Of a stretch of DNA of 24,591 nucleotides, positions 14,901 to 22,149 are shown one piece after another. The notes under the pieces were generated by a model. That model searched no databases and had not been told where the DNA came from. It saw only the letters and a program-made list of their open reading frames with translations. The position numbers and the translations under genes are program-made. This stretch comes from a virus. Location of the stretch: IMG/VR virus record IMGVR_UViG_3300042312_000547, positions 1-24,591 of that record. The stretch is one strand, 5' to 3'. How positions within the stretch are numbered: position 1 is the first letter of the stretch; every line of letters begins with the position of its first letter.

Positions 14901-17351
14901 CAAGTTCCAGCAGATCTTTATCCTCAATTAGATAGAGACAACGCAAGTTCAAATCCACCAGCAGCAAAAACATATGCAAAACGTGCTCCACTTGGCGGAG
15001 TCATAACAAACGATCTTAAGAAGAGTATTACTAGAGAAACTGCAGATTTAACACTCAAAGAAGTTGGAGTCGGTCTGACAATTTCTTTAGTTTCATCTTC
15101 ACCGAGTTCTGCTACAATTACTTTCCCAAGATTTCATGGTTTCTCTGGAATTGTAACTGGGTCGCTAACACAAGGAGCTGGTTATAATCCAGGAACATAT
15201 CAGAATGTCAAACTCTTAACTGGAGGTTCGTCAGGATCTTGGAACGGAGCGACTGCAAGAGTTGTCGTTGATGGTAGTGGTGCTGTCTCATTATCTGAAA
15301 TTGTATCTCCAGGATCTGGATATTCTGCCGATGGATTGTACTTTGATGAAAGCATAATTGGTGCTGGAAACGGAGTTGCGAGATATACAATCACAGCAGC
15401 AGGAATTTCTACAAATATTGGTGATGTAGTTCAATTTACGGGAGCAGGAACTACATCTGATGCTTATCACCGCATTACTTCGGTTCCCTCATCTACAACT
15501 ATTTCAATTGCCAGAACCACTGGAGATCCAACAATCACAAACGCTCAATATGCTTTTGTGATTGGACCTTCAATTCAAATCACTACATCAAATTACACTG
15601 CATCAACTAAGACTACAACCTTTGTAACAACTACAGCGCACGGTCTTGTTTCTGGAAATAGATTCCGTGTAACTGATTCGAGTAATAATAATCTTGGAGA
15701 TTATCTTGTAAGCGATGTAGTAAGTGTAACTTCATTCACTGCGATTACGAATCAATCCCTTTCTGCTGCTAATGGATGGATTCTGAAGCATGGTATGTCT
15801 TCAAATGAGGGTGTTTCTGACCGCACATCTGAAAATATTGGAACAAGACAAGTTACTTTTTATGATGGTGAAAGATTTAGACTTACATCTGCTTTAACTT
15901 CCGGAACTACTCTTAACTTTGCCACTTATACTGGTATTGGAACTGCACAAAGATTGCCACTTGGTTCTTATATCCAGATAGGTAATGAGATAATGAGAGT
16001 TGCTAGCATCAGTGATGGATCTTCGGCAACAATTATTCGTGGTATATTCGGAACAGTTCAAGAAAATCATGCGATAAATTCTCTGATTCGTAAAATTAAT
16101 CCACTTGCAGTTGAATTTCGCAGACCTTCAATTGTTCGTGCTTCGGGGCACACCTTTGAATATCTTGGATATGGTCCAGGAAACTACTCAACTGGTCTTC
16201 CTCAAGTTCAGGTTAAGACACTTTCTGAAGAAGAGCAATTCTTCTCACAAGCACAAGAAAGATCTTGTGGAGTTGTAGTTTATACTGGTATGAATAATAA
16301 TGGTGATTTCTTTAATGGAAACACTAAAACAGTTGCGGCAAGTGGAGAAGTTGTTTCTTATGATATTCCAACTCCAACTGTAACTGGTGAGAGTGGTGGT
16401 AAGTTGAGTGTGGTATTTGACGAAGTTTCAATTAAAGAAAGACTTGTAGTTGAGGGTGGTGTTTCTGGAACTATTCTATCTCAGTTTGATGGTCCGGTAA
16501 CTTTCAATCAAGATGTAAGAATTAAAGCTCTTACAACTATTAGTAAAGTTACAAAAATTACAGATCCTACCGAATCAAATTCAACAACATCTGGTTCTTT
16601 AATCGTATCAGGTGGAGTCGGAATTGGTAAGAATCTAAATGTTAGTGGAAACTTAAATGTTGATGGATCTGTAGATTTTGGTTCTACTTTAAATGTAACT
16701 GGAGAAGCAACTTTTAATGGAGGTGTTATCTTAACTAGTAACTTAAGATTTGATGATAGTGACCATTTATATTTTGGAAATGGTAGTGACTTAGACATTT
16801 ATCATGATGGTTCTAATAGTTATATTGATGATCGTGGAACAGGTGCTTTAAATATACGTGGAAACGCTGCTGTCAATATTCAGAAATATACAGGTGAAAG
16901 TATGATTATTGCCACTGCCGATGGTGCAGTACAACTTTATTATGATAATTCTAATAAACTAGAAACAACAAACGATAATACTTATGGGGGATCTGGTGGA
17001 GTTATAGTAACTGGAGATCTTATAGCGACTAATGATGTTGTTGCGTTCGCTTCTGATGAAAGACTTAAAGAAAATATTCAATTACTTGAAAACGCTCTAG
17101 ATAAAGTAATGAATATTTCTGGATTTACTTATAATTTTAACGAAGTTGGACGTTCACTTGGATTTGATTCATCCATAACTCACGTTGGAGTATCTGCTCA
17201 ACAAGTTCAAAAAGTTCTTCCCGAAGCTGTTGTTCCTTGTCCAGCAAGTGATGAATATTTAACTGTAAAATATGATAAAATAGTACCACTTCTAATTGAA
17301 GCGATTAAAGAACTTAAAGCAGAAATTGAAGAATTAAAAAAATTAAAATAA
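11904..17351 (+). CDS. Giant beta-helical tail fibre with C-terminal S74 intramolecular chaperone (1815 aa)
   Basis: Residues ~1-560 look like a pectate-lyase-type beta-helix domain related to the partial fibre at 1-1824 (shared ITNSNSNFG near residue 512). Residues ~560-1550 alternate all-beta modules, several with a T-x-T-T-x-x-H-G-L-x-x-G unit and G-S-G-Y strands. Residues ~1550-1700 are fibre repeats (SGGVGIGKNLNVSGNLNVDG; DLDIYHDGSNSYIDD). The C-terminal ~99 residues form an S74-type chaperone domain, starting at F-A-S-D-E-R-L-K-E-N-I (Ser1717 with the dyad partner lysine nearby). It ends in a leucine-rich coiled coil, IEAIKELKAEIEELKKLK. In known S74 proteins the domain drives trimerisation and is then cleaved off in cis. 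This is the largest gene of the window and probably a long side fibre. Confidence 0.9.
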   Translation: MPLNKLDNFIKNTEGRILYVNPNDLDSTDSIENQGNSLARPFKTIQRALLEAARFSYVRGSNNDLTEKTTILLFPGEHVVDNRPGWAIYNNGGAKAVSRAGSESVASTVFSLGLDSNFDLNQEDNILYKFNSFYGGVVVPRGTSIVGLDLRKTKIRPKYVPNPTDSVVDKAAIFRITGACYFWQFSLFDGDSSGLVYTNPDNFGEVYQSTPNFSHHKLTCFEFCDGVNRVGNYGLTDLDMYYSKVSNAYNTYRDIDQKFPSNSDGFAKRNPEWEIVGAFASDPIEISTIVSGNGFVATSVVTVTTATEHGLNVGTPIKIKDVGASSEPFADKYNLSTTVQTVTSPTTFTYLLPALESYPTIDPSPTSSGSTVTVETDTVSGASPYIFNCSLRSVWGMNGLHADGSKASGFRSTVVAQFTAVSLQKDDRAFAKYDKSSRSYQVVPYTSVYGSTLPQGASQTDSAKVYHLDSEAIYRQGWETSHIKVTNDAFIQIVSVFAIGFNKHFDAESGGDASITNSNSNFGQISLNSSGFKKEAFEKDNKAFITSIIPPRAVDETEEQIDWVSIDVGLTTSVSIAEGTTKHLYLYGYNTIDNPPSAITQGYRIGARLDDKLHFVGAGVTYSATIYMCNNEISETGFTAASGTTSSVKLYTATTSPSSGLTTSFVIGSNNLLTGEKVKIISDVGDLPENIDAHETYYVINAGDNNTIRLASSFGNSLTNQAITVSGGTNLSILSRVSDKNAGELGSPIQFDPANSNWFIHVNSSNEIYNALLAGGTATYGETTDVTFVKRISDERSLDEKLYKFRVVVPKELSNAKDPEVGFIIQESSSTGFVNDTDATRTSIGRTDYNYNKNTRFISTCSVSSGTITAIAEKPHNLEVGDIIIVNNVKSNNNTVGTANSGYNGRFSVTGVTNANTFQYSTTDTDGRVRNPGTFSSNTSDRTTSLPRFEKNDWLGNLFVYRNEVISPYIENKQDGIYHLYVLNSNNQVQEQFTNLKFGQVPADLYPQLDRDNASSNPPAAKTYAKRAPLGGVITNDLKKSITRETADLTLKEVGVGLTISLVSSSPSSATITFPRFHGFSGIVTGSLTQGAGYNPGTYQNVKLLTGGSSGSWNGATARVVVDGSGAVSLSEIVSPGSGYSADGLYFDESIIGAGNGVARYTITAAGISTNIGDVVQFTGAGTTSDAYHRITSVPSSTTISIARTTGDPTITNAQYAFVIGPSIQITTSNYTASTKTTTFVTTTAHGLVSGNRFRVTDSSNNNLGDYLVSDVVSVTSFTAITNQSLSAANGWILKHGMSSNEGVSDRTSENIGTRQVTFYDGERFRLTSALTSGTTLNFATYTGIGTAQRLPLGSYIQIGNEIMRVASISDGSSATIIRGIFGTVQENHAINSLIRKINPLAVEFRRPSIVRASGHTFEYLGYGPGNYSTGLPQVQVKTLSEEEQFFSQAQERSCGVVVYTGMNNNGDFFNGNTKTVAASGEVVSYDIPTPTVTGESGGKLSVVFDEVSIKERLVVEGGVSGTILSQFDGPVTFNQDVRIKALTTISKVTKITDPTESNSTTSGSLIVSGGVGIGKNLNVSGNLNVDGSVDFGSTLNVTGEATFNGGVILTSNLRFDDSDHLYFGNGSDLDIYHDGSNSYIDDRGTGALNIRGNAAVNIQKYTGESMIIATADGAVQLYYDNSNKLETTNDNTYGGSGGVIVTGDLIATNDVVAFASDERLKENIQLLENALDKVMNISGFTYNFNEVGRSLGFDSSITHVGVSAQQVQKVLPEAVVPCPASDEYLTVKYDKIVPLLIEAIKELKAEIEELKKLK

Positions 17352-17358
17352 CTAAAGT

Positions 17359-18072
17359 ATGAAATTTGAATATCTTAATATTTTTCCAACTACAATTTAT
17401 GTTGGGGAAATTGAAAATCATTTAAAATACAAGAAAATGTTTTATGATAAAATATATGAAAAATTCGAGTATGATCAAATAAATGAAAAAACCAAATCAG
17501 TATATACTACAAGTGAAAATGTAGGTAATCCATTTATCCATTTGGAACCCGATCTAGATCCTCTTTTTGGGGAAATATGTGGTCATGTTAAAAATTATTT
17601 ACAAAATGTTTTATTAACTAAAGATATATTTGACATTGTTATCATGAAAACTTGGTTATCTAGATCACAGGGTTCTAATCAAGAAATTCCTTGGCATATA
17701 CATTCACCAAGTCATTTTTCTTTCATATATTATTTGAATGTACCAAAAGATTCTCATATGATTCAATTTTCAAATGATAATACTCCAAATGCTGTTTTTT
17801 CTGGATTATTCAATGATGATTGTGAAGATGAAGAATTAAATATGGTAAAAGAATATAATGATTTAAATTGTGAAATTTTCTATATGCATCCCAATGAAGG
17901 AAACATGATACTATTTCCCAGTAAACTTTCCCATTCAACGAAATCGATTTCTGATAATTTTAATGGTGAGCGATTGGGAATTTCTGGCGATATTATATTA
18001 GTCTTAAAAGAAGAGTATCTTTCTTATTCTCATGGTTATATGCATGAAAAATATTGGAAAAAATATAAATAG
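17359..18072 (+). CDS. 2-oxoglutarate/Fe(II) oxygenase-like protein (237 aa)
   Basis: The sequence P-W-H-I-H-S-P-S-H-F-S-F-I-Y-Y-L-N-V-P holds the first metal ligands (H113, H115, an HxH variant of HxD). The C-terminal N-E-G-N-M-I-L-F-P-S-K-L-S-H-S-T contains the distal histidine (H192). R205 in N-G-E-R-L-G-I-S-G-D would bind the 2-oxoglutarate carboxylate. This is the layout of the small phage and cyanobacterial 2OG-Fe(II) oxygenases with an HxH triad. The expected activity is hydroxylation of an unknown protein or small-molecule substrate. It starts 7 bases after the giant fibre and is followed by the glycine-rich adhesin-like gene, suggesting that a virion protein is the substrate. No membrane or secretion signal. 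Confidence 0.8.
   Translation: MKFEYLNIFPTTIYVGEIENHLKYKKMFYDKIYEKFEYDQINEKTKSVYTTSENVGNPFIHLEPDLDPLFGEICGHVKNYLQNVLLTKDIFDIVIMKTWLSRSQGSNQEIPWHIHSPSHFSFIYYLNVPKDSHMIQFSNDNTPNAVFSGLFNDDCEDEELNMVKEYNDLNCEIFYMHPNEGNMILFPSKLSHSTKSISDNFNGERLGISGDIILVLKEEYLSYSHGYMHEKYWKKYK
18064..18071 (+). promoter_or_regulatory. T4-type late promoter box TATAAATA
   Basis: An exact box overlapping the TAG stop of the oxygenase gene (18070-18072), only 10 bases before the next ATG. The resulting leader would be very short. Confidence 0.6.
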
Positions 18073-18081
18073 AATAAAAAA

Positions 18082-19107
18082 ATGCCTACGCCTTCATCAG
18101 GACCAATAAGATTTACAGATATTCGTAATGAATTTGGACCTAATAGTATTTTTAATATTCAAGGACTTGGTGCATATAGAATAAATCAAACCGTAGGTTC
18201 TCTTAATAATTTACCTTTAGATGTTGGTATTCCACAATCAGGACCTATCGGATTTAGCAGTTTTTACAATAAGCGTCTTAATGTTGTCGTTGATTATGCA
18301 TCAATTCCAGCTGGAACCGTAAGATTAAACGCAAGATCTACATATGATTTAAATACGTCTAACATTGTTGTAATTGGTGGATTTAAAGGAAGACCATCTA
18401 ATCCACAAAATATTAGATTACTTATCAATTTAAATACTTTTATTGGATCTGCTCCAGGAGCTATCACTAATTGTGCTATAAGAACTGGAGATTGGAGAGA
18501 TAATAATTCAAATGCTTTAACAACAGTAAAGTTTGAGATAGGAACTTTGGGGCAGGTATATGGTGCTGGTGGTGATGGAGGGAACGGTGTTAATTCTGGA
18601 GCCAGGGCTGGGTCTGGATCAAATGGAACTAGTGCAATAGGAATTGATTATCCTACTGAAATTGTAAATTATGGATATATTCAGTGTGGAGCTGGTGGAG
18701 GTGGAGCTGGAGCATATAGGCGTAGAAATGTTAGAGTTGGTAAAAAAAGAGCTGTTGACTCACTTTCTACTGGTGGTGGAGGAGGTGGAGGAGCTGGGTA
18801 TCCATTTTCAAGAGGTGGAATTGCTCTCCAAAATGCTTTTGGGAGAGGAACAAATGGTTCAAATGGATCTTCGGGAAGTTATCGAGTAGCAGGTGCTCGT
18901 GGATTGGGTGGAAATGAGGCAGGAGCCGGCGGCGCCGGTGGTCAAATTGGCAACGGAGATATCGGAGGATCCACTGCCAACCAAGCAGGTGGTTTAGGAG
19001 GATCTCTTGGATATTCAATTGCAATTGCTCCAGGAGGAACTGGCACATCACTCTCTAATTTTGGTGTAGTAATTGGTTCTATTGTTGGCAATACTACCCC
19101 AACATAA
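18082..19107 (+). CDS. Glycine-rich adhesin-like tail protein (341 aa)
   Basis: Residues ~1-60 (starting MPTPSSGPIRFTDIRNEFG) form a repeat-like attachment segment: two S-G-P-I-x-F units (near residues 6 and 53). Residues ~60-155 are beta-like. Residues ~157-315 contain many polyglycine runs (GAGGDGGNG, GAGGGGAGA, GGGGGGGAGYPF, GAGGAGGQIGNG). Such runs, separated by variable loops, recall the polyglycine-II core of gp38-type adhesins that tip T-even long fibres. Homology is not claimed. The adhesin idea is supported by its place amid fibre genes and between two oxygenase genes. A late box lies 10 bases upstream, and the stop is inside another. Confidence 0.75.
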   Translation: MPTPSSGPIRFTDIRNEFGPNSIFNIQGLGAYRINQTVGSLNNLPLDVGIPQSGPIGFSSFYNKRLNVVVDYASIPAGTVRLNARSTYDLNTSNIVVIGGFKGRPSNPQNIRLLINLNTFIGSAPGAITNCAIRTGDWRDNNSNALTTVKFEIGTLGQVYGAGGDGGNGVNSGARAGSGSNGTSAIGIDYPTEIVNYGYIQCGAGGGGAGAYRRRNVRVGKKRAVDSLSTGGGGGGGAGYPFSRGGIALQNAFGRGTNGSNGSSGSYRVAGARGLGGNEAGAGGAGGQIGNGDIGGSTANQAGGLGGSLGYSIAIAPGGTGTSLSNFGVVIGSIVGNTTPT

Positions 19108-19110
19108 ATA
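19103..19110 (+). promoter_or_regulatory. T4-type late promoter box CATAAATA
   Basis: Contains the adhesin stop codon (19105-19107); the next ATG is 11 bases downstream. Confidence 0.6.
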
Positions 19111-19121
19111 AATAACAAAAA

Positions 19122-19466
19122 ATGAATTTTATTTGTAAAATTGTAGATTATAAACCAGAAGAAAACTTAGTGATTGTTAGGTTCTGCCGTCAAAATGCAC
19201 CAAAATCTATTGATAAGTATCCATCGTATGCAGTTAGTTGTGATAAATTAGACTTTAGTGAATATGAATTTTTTGTTCATAGTCTTATAATGTGTGGTAA
19301 AGATATAATTATAAAACAACTCGAAGAAGAAAAATCTTTAGAATCTAATTCAAACACAGAAAAAACTTATTCTACTAATATTTTTGATAATTTAGATAAA
19401 ATTTTATCAATGGATTACAAAGAAATTATATTCGATAATCAAAATATGAAAAAACTGGAGTTGTAA
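19122..19466 (+). CDS. Hypothetical protein (114 aa)
   Basis: The N-terminal half (MNFICKIVDYKPEENLVIVRF, then YPSYAVSCDKLDFSEYEFFVHSL) looks like a small beta-barrel or OB-like fold. The C-terminal half is charged and Asn/Glu-rich with helix-forming residues. The stop is one base before the next ATG. Low G+C matches the surrounding tail genes. I do not recognise the family. Its position between an adhesin-like gene and a second oxygenase suggests a tail-associated or accessory role only by context. Confidence 0.6.
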   Translation: MNFICKIVDYKPEENLVIVRFCRQNAPKSIDKYPSYAVSCDKLDFSEYEFFVHSLIMCGKDIIIKQLEEEKSLESNSNTEKTYSTNIFDNLDKILSMDYKEIIFDNQNMKKLEL

Positions 19467-19467
19467 T

Positions 19468-19962
19468 ATGAGTAGTCCTAAGTGTAAAAGATTTCACAGA
19501 GAATGTGATGAATTTAGTATATGTGTAAATATTGGTGAACAGGGGTATGTATTAGCAGAACATTATAATGAAAGATTTACTTCTTTTTATTATTTGATAT
19601 ATGGATCTGGAAAATTTGGAAGATTATTTGATTCGAATTACTTAAATCTATGTGAAAAAAAAATTATTGATGTTCAAGATTATTTTTATGATGAAGTTAT
19701 TTTTCATGCTTTAGAAGATTTTCATTTAATCGGATTTAATACTTATGATAAAAATGTAAAATGGAAATCTAGATTAATTAATTTAGATGAAAAAAAATTA
19801 ATTGTATCCGACACAAAATCTTTTTTAATATGTTTTAATGGAAATCCAGTAGTGAATGATAAAAAATTTAAAAGATATGATTATTCTAAACTTAATCCAA
19901 ATAAAAATTATGAAATTAATTTGAGTGATAATGATGTTTTGGCTTTATTTACTAAAGTTTAA
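19468..19962 (+). CDS. Hypothetical protein, possibly cupin-like (164 aa)
   Basis: The sequence is mostly beta-prone (E-H-Y-N-E-R-F-T-S-F-Y-Y-L-I-Y-G-S-G-K-F-G-R-L, then F-H-A-L-E-D-F-H-L-I-G-F-N-T-Y). Its glycine-turn pattern and histidines could fit a double-stranded beta-helix (cupin) fold. No complete metal-binding triad is convincing. It begins one base after the preceding stop and ends 6 bases before the second oxygenase gene, so the three small genes probably form one unit. Very A+T-rich codon use. Function unknown. Confidence 0.55.
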   Translation: MSSPKCKRFHRECDEFSICVNIGEQGYVLAEHYNERFTSFYYLIYGSGKFGRLFDSNYLNLCEKKIIDVQDYFYDEVIFHALEDFHLIGFNTYDKNVKWKSRLINLDEKKLIVSDTKSFLICFNGNPVVNDKKFKRYDYSKLNPNKNYEINLSDNDVLALFTKV

Positions 19963-19968
19963 TTTGGT

Positions 19969-20454
19969 ATGATTACAAAAGACGATTTAAAATATCTTTA
20001 TGAATGGGTTAAAAATAAAAATTTTTATTTGAAAAAGGAACCAAGTTCTTTAGGAGTACCTACAAAACCTCTTTTATTTTGTCCTTTGAAATTAAGTATC
20101 ATATCTCCTGTAATTAGAAGGTCTCTTTTGGATGAAAAAGTATATGAAATTTTATCTAATCCAGAAATTTTATTTTGTGGTTATTTAGTTTTTCAAAATA
20201 ATACTGAACATGGTCCTCATAAAGATTTAAACATATACATTGAAGAGTATAAACGAATTCAGATTCCTTTAAAAACTCCAAATCAAGATTTATGCTATAT
20301 GATGTGGAAAGGAGAAAAAGTTTTGTGGGTGGAAGGAAAACCCCAAGTCTTTGAGGTAATGGATTATGTTCATGAAGCCTATAATTATTCAGAAGAGGAT
20401 ATGAAATTTCTGTTCCTTGATGTTAAGAAAGATACTGAGATATATCTCAAATAA
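19969..20454 (+). CDS. Aspartyl/asparaginyl beta-hydroxylase-like 2OG oxygenase (161 aa)
   Basis: The order H-G-P-H84-K-D86 (metal-binding HxD), R-I-Q-I-P-L (R96), W-V-E-G-K-P-Q-V-F-E-V (turn), then D-Y-V-H135-E-A-Y-N-Y-S and F-L-F-L-D-V matches the Asp/Asn beta-hydroxylase-type cupin. There, HxD and the distal His hold iron, and the H-x-x-x-N-x-S segment lies in the active-site strand. It is about 160 aa, a minimal domain. The usual arginine after the N-x-S turn is replaced by lysine (K146), so activity is unproven. It is a different subfamily from the oxygenase at 17359. The expected substrate class is an Asp or Asn side chain of a protein, perhaps a tail protein nearby. Confidence 0.75.
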   Translation: MITKDDLKYLYEWVKNKNFYLKKEPSSLGVPTKPLLFCPLKLSIISPVIRRSLLDEKVYEILSNPEILFCGYLVFQNNTEHGPHKDLNIYIEEYKRIQIPLKTPNQDLCYMMWKGEKVLWVEGKPQVFEVMDYVHEAYNYSEEDMKFLFLDVKKDTEIYLK

Positions 20455-20457
20455 ATA
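20450..20457 (+). promoter_or_regulatory. T4-type late promoter box AATAAATA
   Basis: Overlaps the stop of the oxygenase gene (20452-20454), 19 bases before the ATG of the next fibre. Confidence 0.65.
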
Positions 20458-20476
20458 ACTAAAAATCGTATGTAAA

Positions 20477-22075
20477 ATGGCGAATATAAGAAAGTCATTT
20501 AATCTTAGAAATGGCGTCCAAGTTGATGATGATAATTTCATTGTAAATCAAAATGGTCTAGTTGGTATAGGAACGAGTATTCCTCAAGCTTTTTTAGATG
20601 TTAGAAGCGTACAAGATACTGATGCTGTAAAAATTGTTGGGCATACAACGGTAACTACTTTTTATTCTGGAATAGCAACTGTAGGAATTTTATCGATAAC
20701 TCAATCTTTAAAAGTTTCTGGACCAGCATATGCCTCAACATTTTATGGTAGTGCTGCAGGTTTAACCAGTATATACGCAATCGCTGTTGATGGATGGTAT
20801 GTAGATAGTGGAAATTCTTCTATTTCAACAATATTTAAAGTTGGTATAGGCACCACAAATCCACAATATTCTCTTCAAATTGGAGATCCTGACTCTACTG
20901 AGGGTATTTCTTTTAATGCAATAACAGGAGACATTGTATCAACTGGTGGAATTGCTGCCACAAGTTTCTCTGGAGATTTAGATGCTGGATATTTAACAGG
21001 AACTATTTCAAATGATAGACTTCCTGTTCTCGAGAATTCAAAAATTCCAAATAACTTCCAAGTTACTGGAATTATTACAGCGTTAGGTACATTTAAAGGT
21101 AATTTAGTTGGAATTGCTACAACAGCGATAGATCTAATTCCCAATGCTAGAGTGAGTATAGATCACATTGCTTCGAATACTTCAGACATTGGAGTTTCAA
21201 CAGTTTCTACGAGACTTAGATCTGCAGCAATTGGTGTAGGAACAAATTCTCCATATTCTGCTATTCATGTTGTAGGGTCATCTAGTACAAGTTTACATGT
21301 TACTGCCGCAACTGAATCTACAATTACACTAGGTAGAAGTTTAAGTCCAACAGGGAATACTGGAGGTCTTAAATTTGGAAATACCTCTGGATCATATCTT
21401 TATAGCACTACAAAAACACTAGATATTGTTAACTATGATACTGGAAATTTAAATTATTATCTTCATTATGGTGCTTCTGGCATAGGAACTGGCAATTTTA
21501 ACTGGATTTATGCCCCAGATTCATCAAATCCTTTGATGACTTTAACATATGGTGGAAGACTTGGTATTGGAATTACAAATCCATCAAATACTTTAGAAGT
21601 TATTGGTAGTTTTAGAGCTACAAACAATTCTACTTTTGGTGGAAACATAACTCTCACCACTGGAAATTTAATTCTTAGTAGCGGATCAATAAATGGAAAT
21701 GTAACTGGCAATGTAACTGGTAATTTAACTGGAAATGTCAATGCACTTACTGGAATATCAACTTTCAATGACCTTGAATCATCATTAACAAATACTGGGC
21801 AGTTATTAATTGGAACTAATTCTTCAAACTACTTAATTCAAACTTCAACTGGTAACGATACATTTTTTGTATCTGGTGATGGTTCAGTTGGAATTGGAAC
21901 TACACAGAGTATTGACGCAAGTTTAATTTTTAGTGTTGTTGGTGAATCTGGATTTATGGGAGATTTAAATGTTGGAGAGAATCAATCTCAGGGATTAGTT
22001 CTTACATCTCCAAATGGAACTAGGTATAGATTAATTGTTAGTAACGCCGGAATTTTAACCACAACTGCAGCATAA
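20477..22075 (+). CDS. Tail-fibre protein with GIGTxNP repeats (532 aa)
   Basis: Multiple fibre repeats of the form V-G-I-G-T-x-x-P-x-x-x-L-x-V occur at residues ~28-42, ~122-137, ~360-375 and ~470-480, each followed by beta strands. A G-N-V-T-G-N-V-T-G-N-L-T-G-N-V run near residue 410 is a short tandem repeat. The C-terminus ends in RYRLIVSNAGILTTTAA, often seen at the end of cyanophage fibres. It contains no S74 domain. A late box lies upstream and the intrinsic terminator downstream, so it is the last gene of the late tail block. It probably trimerises as a side fibre. Confidence 0.85.
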   Translation: MANIRKSFNLRNGVQVDDDNFIVNQNGLVGIGTSIPQAFLDVRSVQDTDAVKIVGHTTVTTFYSGIATVGILSITQSLKVSGPAYASTFYGSAAGLTSIYAIAVDGWYVDSGNSSISTIFKVGIGTTNPQYSLQIGDPDSTEGISFNAITGDIVSTGGIAATSFSGDLDAGYLTGTISNDRLPVLENSKIPNNFQVTGIITALGTFKGNLVGIATTAIDLIPNARVSIDHIASNTSDIGVSTVSTRLRSAAIGVGTNSPYSAIHVVGSSSTSLHVTAATESTITLGRSLSPTGNTGGLKFGNTSGSYLYSTTKTLDIVNYDTGNLNYYLHYGASGIGTGNFNWIYAPDSSNPLMTLTYGGRLGIGITNPSNTLEVIGSFRATNNSTFGGNITLTTGNLILSSGSINGNVTGNVTGNLTGNVNALTGISTFNDLESSLTNTGQLLIGTNSSNYLIQTSTGNDTFFVSGDGSVGIGTTQSIDASLIFSVVGESGFMGDLNVGENQSQGLVLTSPNGTRYRLIVSNAGILTTTAA

Positions 22076-22101
22076 GTCCTAACCACTTTTCAAACTGTCA
22101 C

Positions 22102-22126
22102 AAGGGGGTTCCAGGACCCCCTTTTT
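22102..22126 (+). terminator. Strong intrinsic terminator
   Basis: An 8-bp stem aagggggt/accccctt around a 6-base loop (tccagg), followed by a run of T. It lies 26 bases after the 532-aa fibre stop and marks the end of the late tail block. Confidence 0.9.
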
Positions 22127-22128
22127 GC

Positions 22129-22137
22129 TGTTATAAT
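22129..22137 (+). promoter_or_regulatory. Extended -10 promoter tgtTATAAT for the helicase
   Basis: A perfect -10 with the tgn extension, starting two bases after the terminator's T run. The matching -35 would fall in the terminator loop and is poor (ttccag). A start near 22144 would leave only about 6 bases before the ATG at 22150. Confidence 0.6.
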
Positions 22138-22149
22138 ATTCCTATCGTT

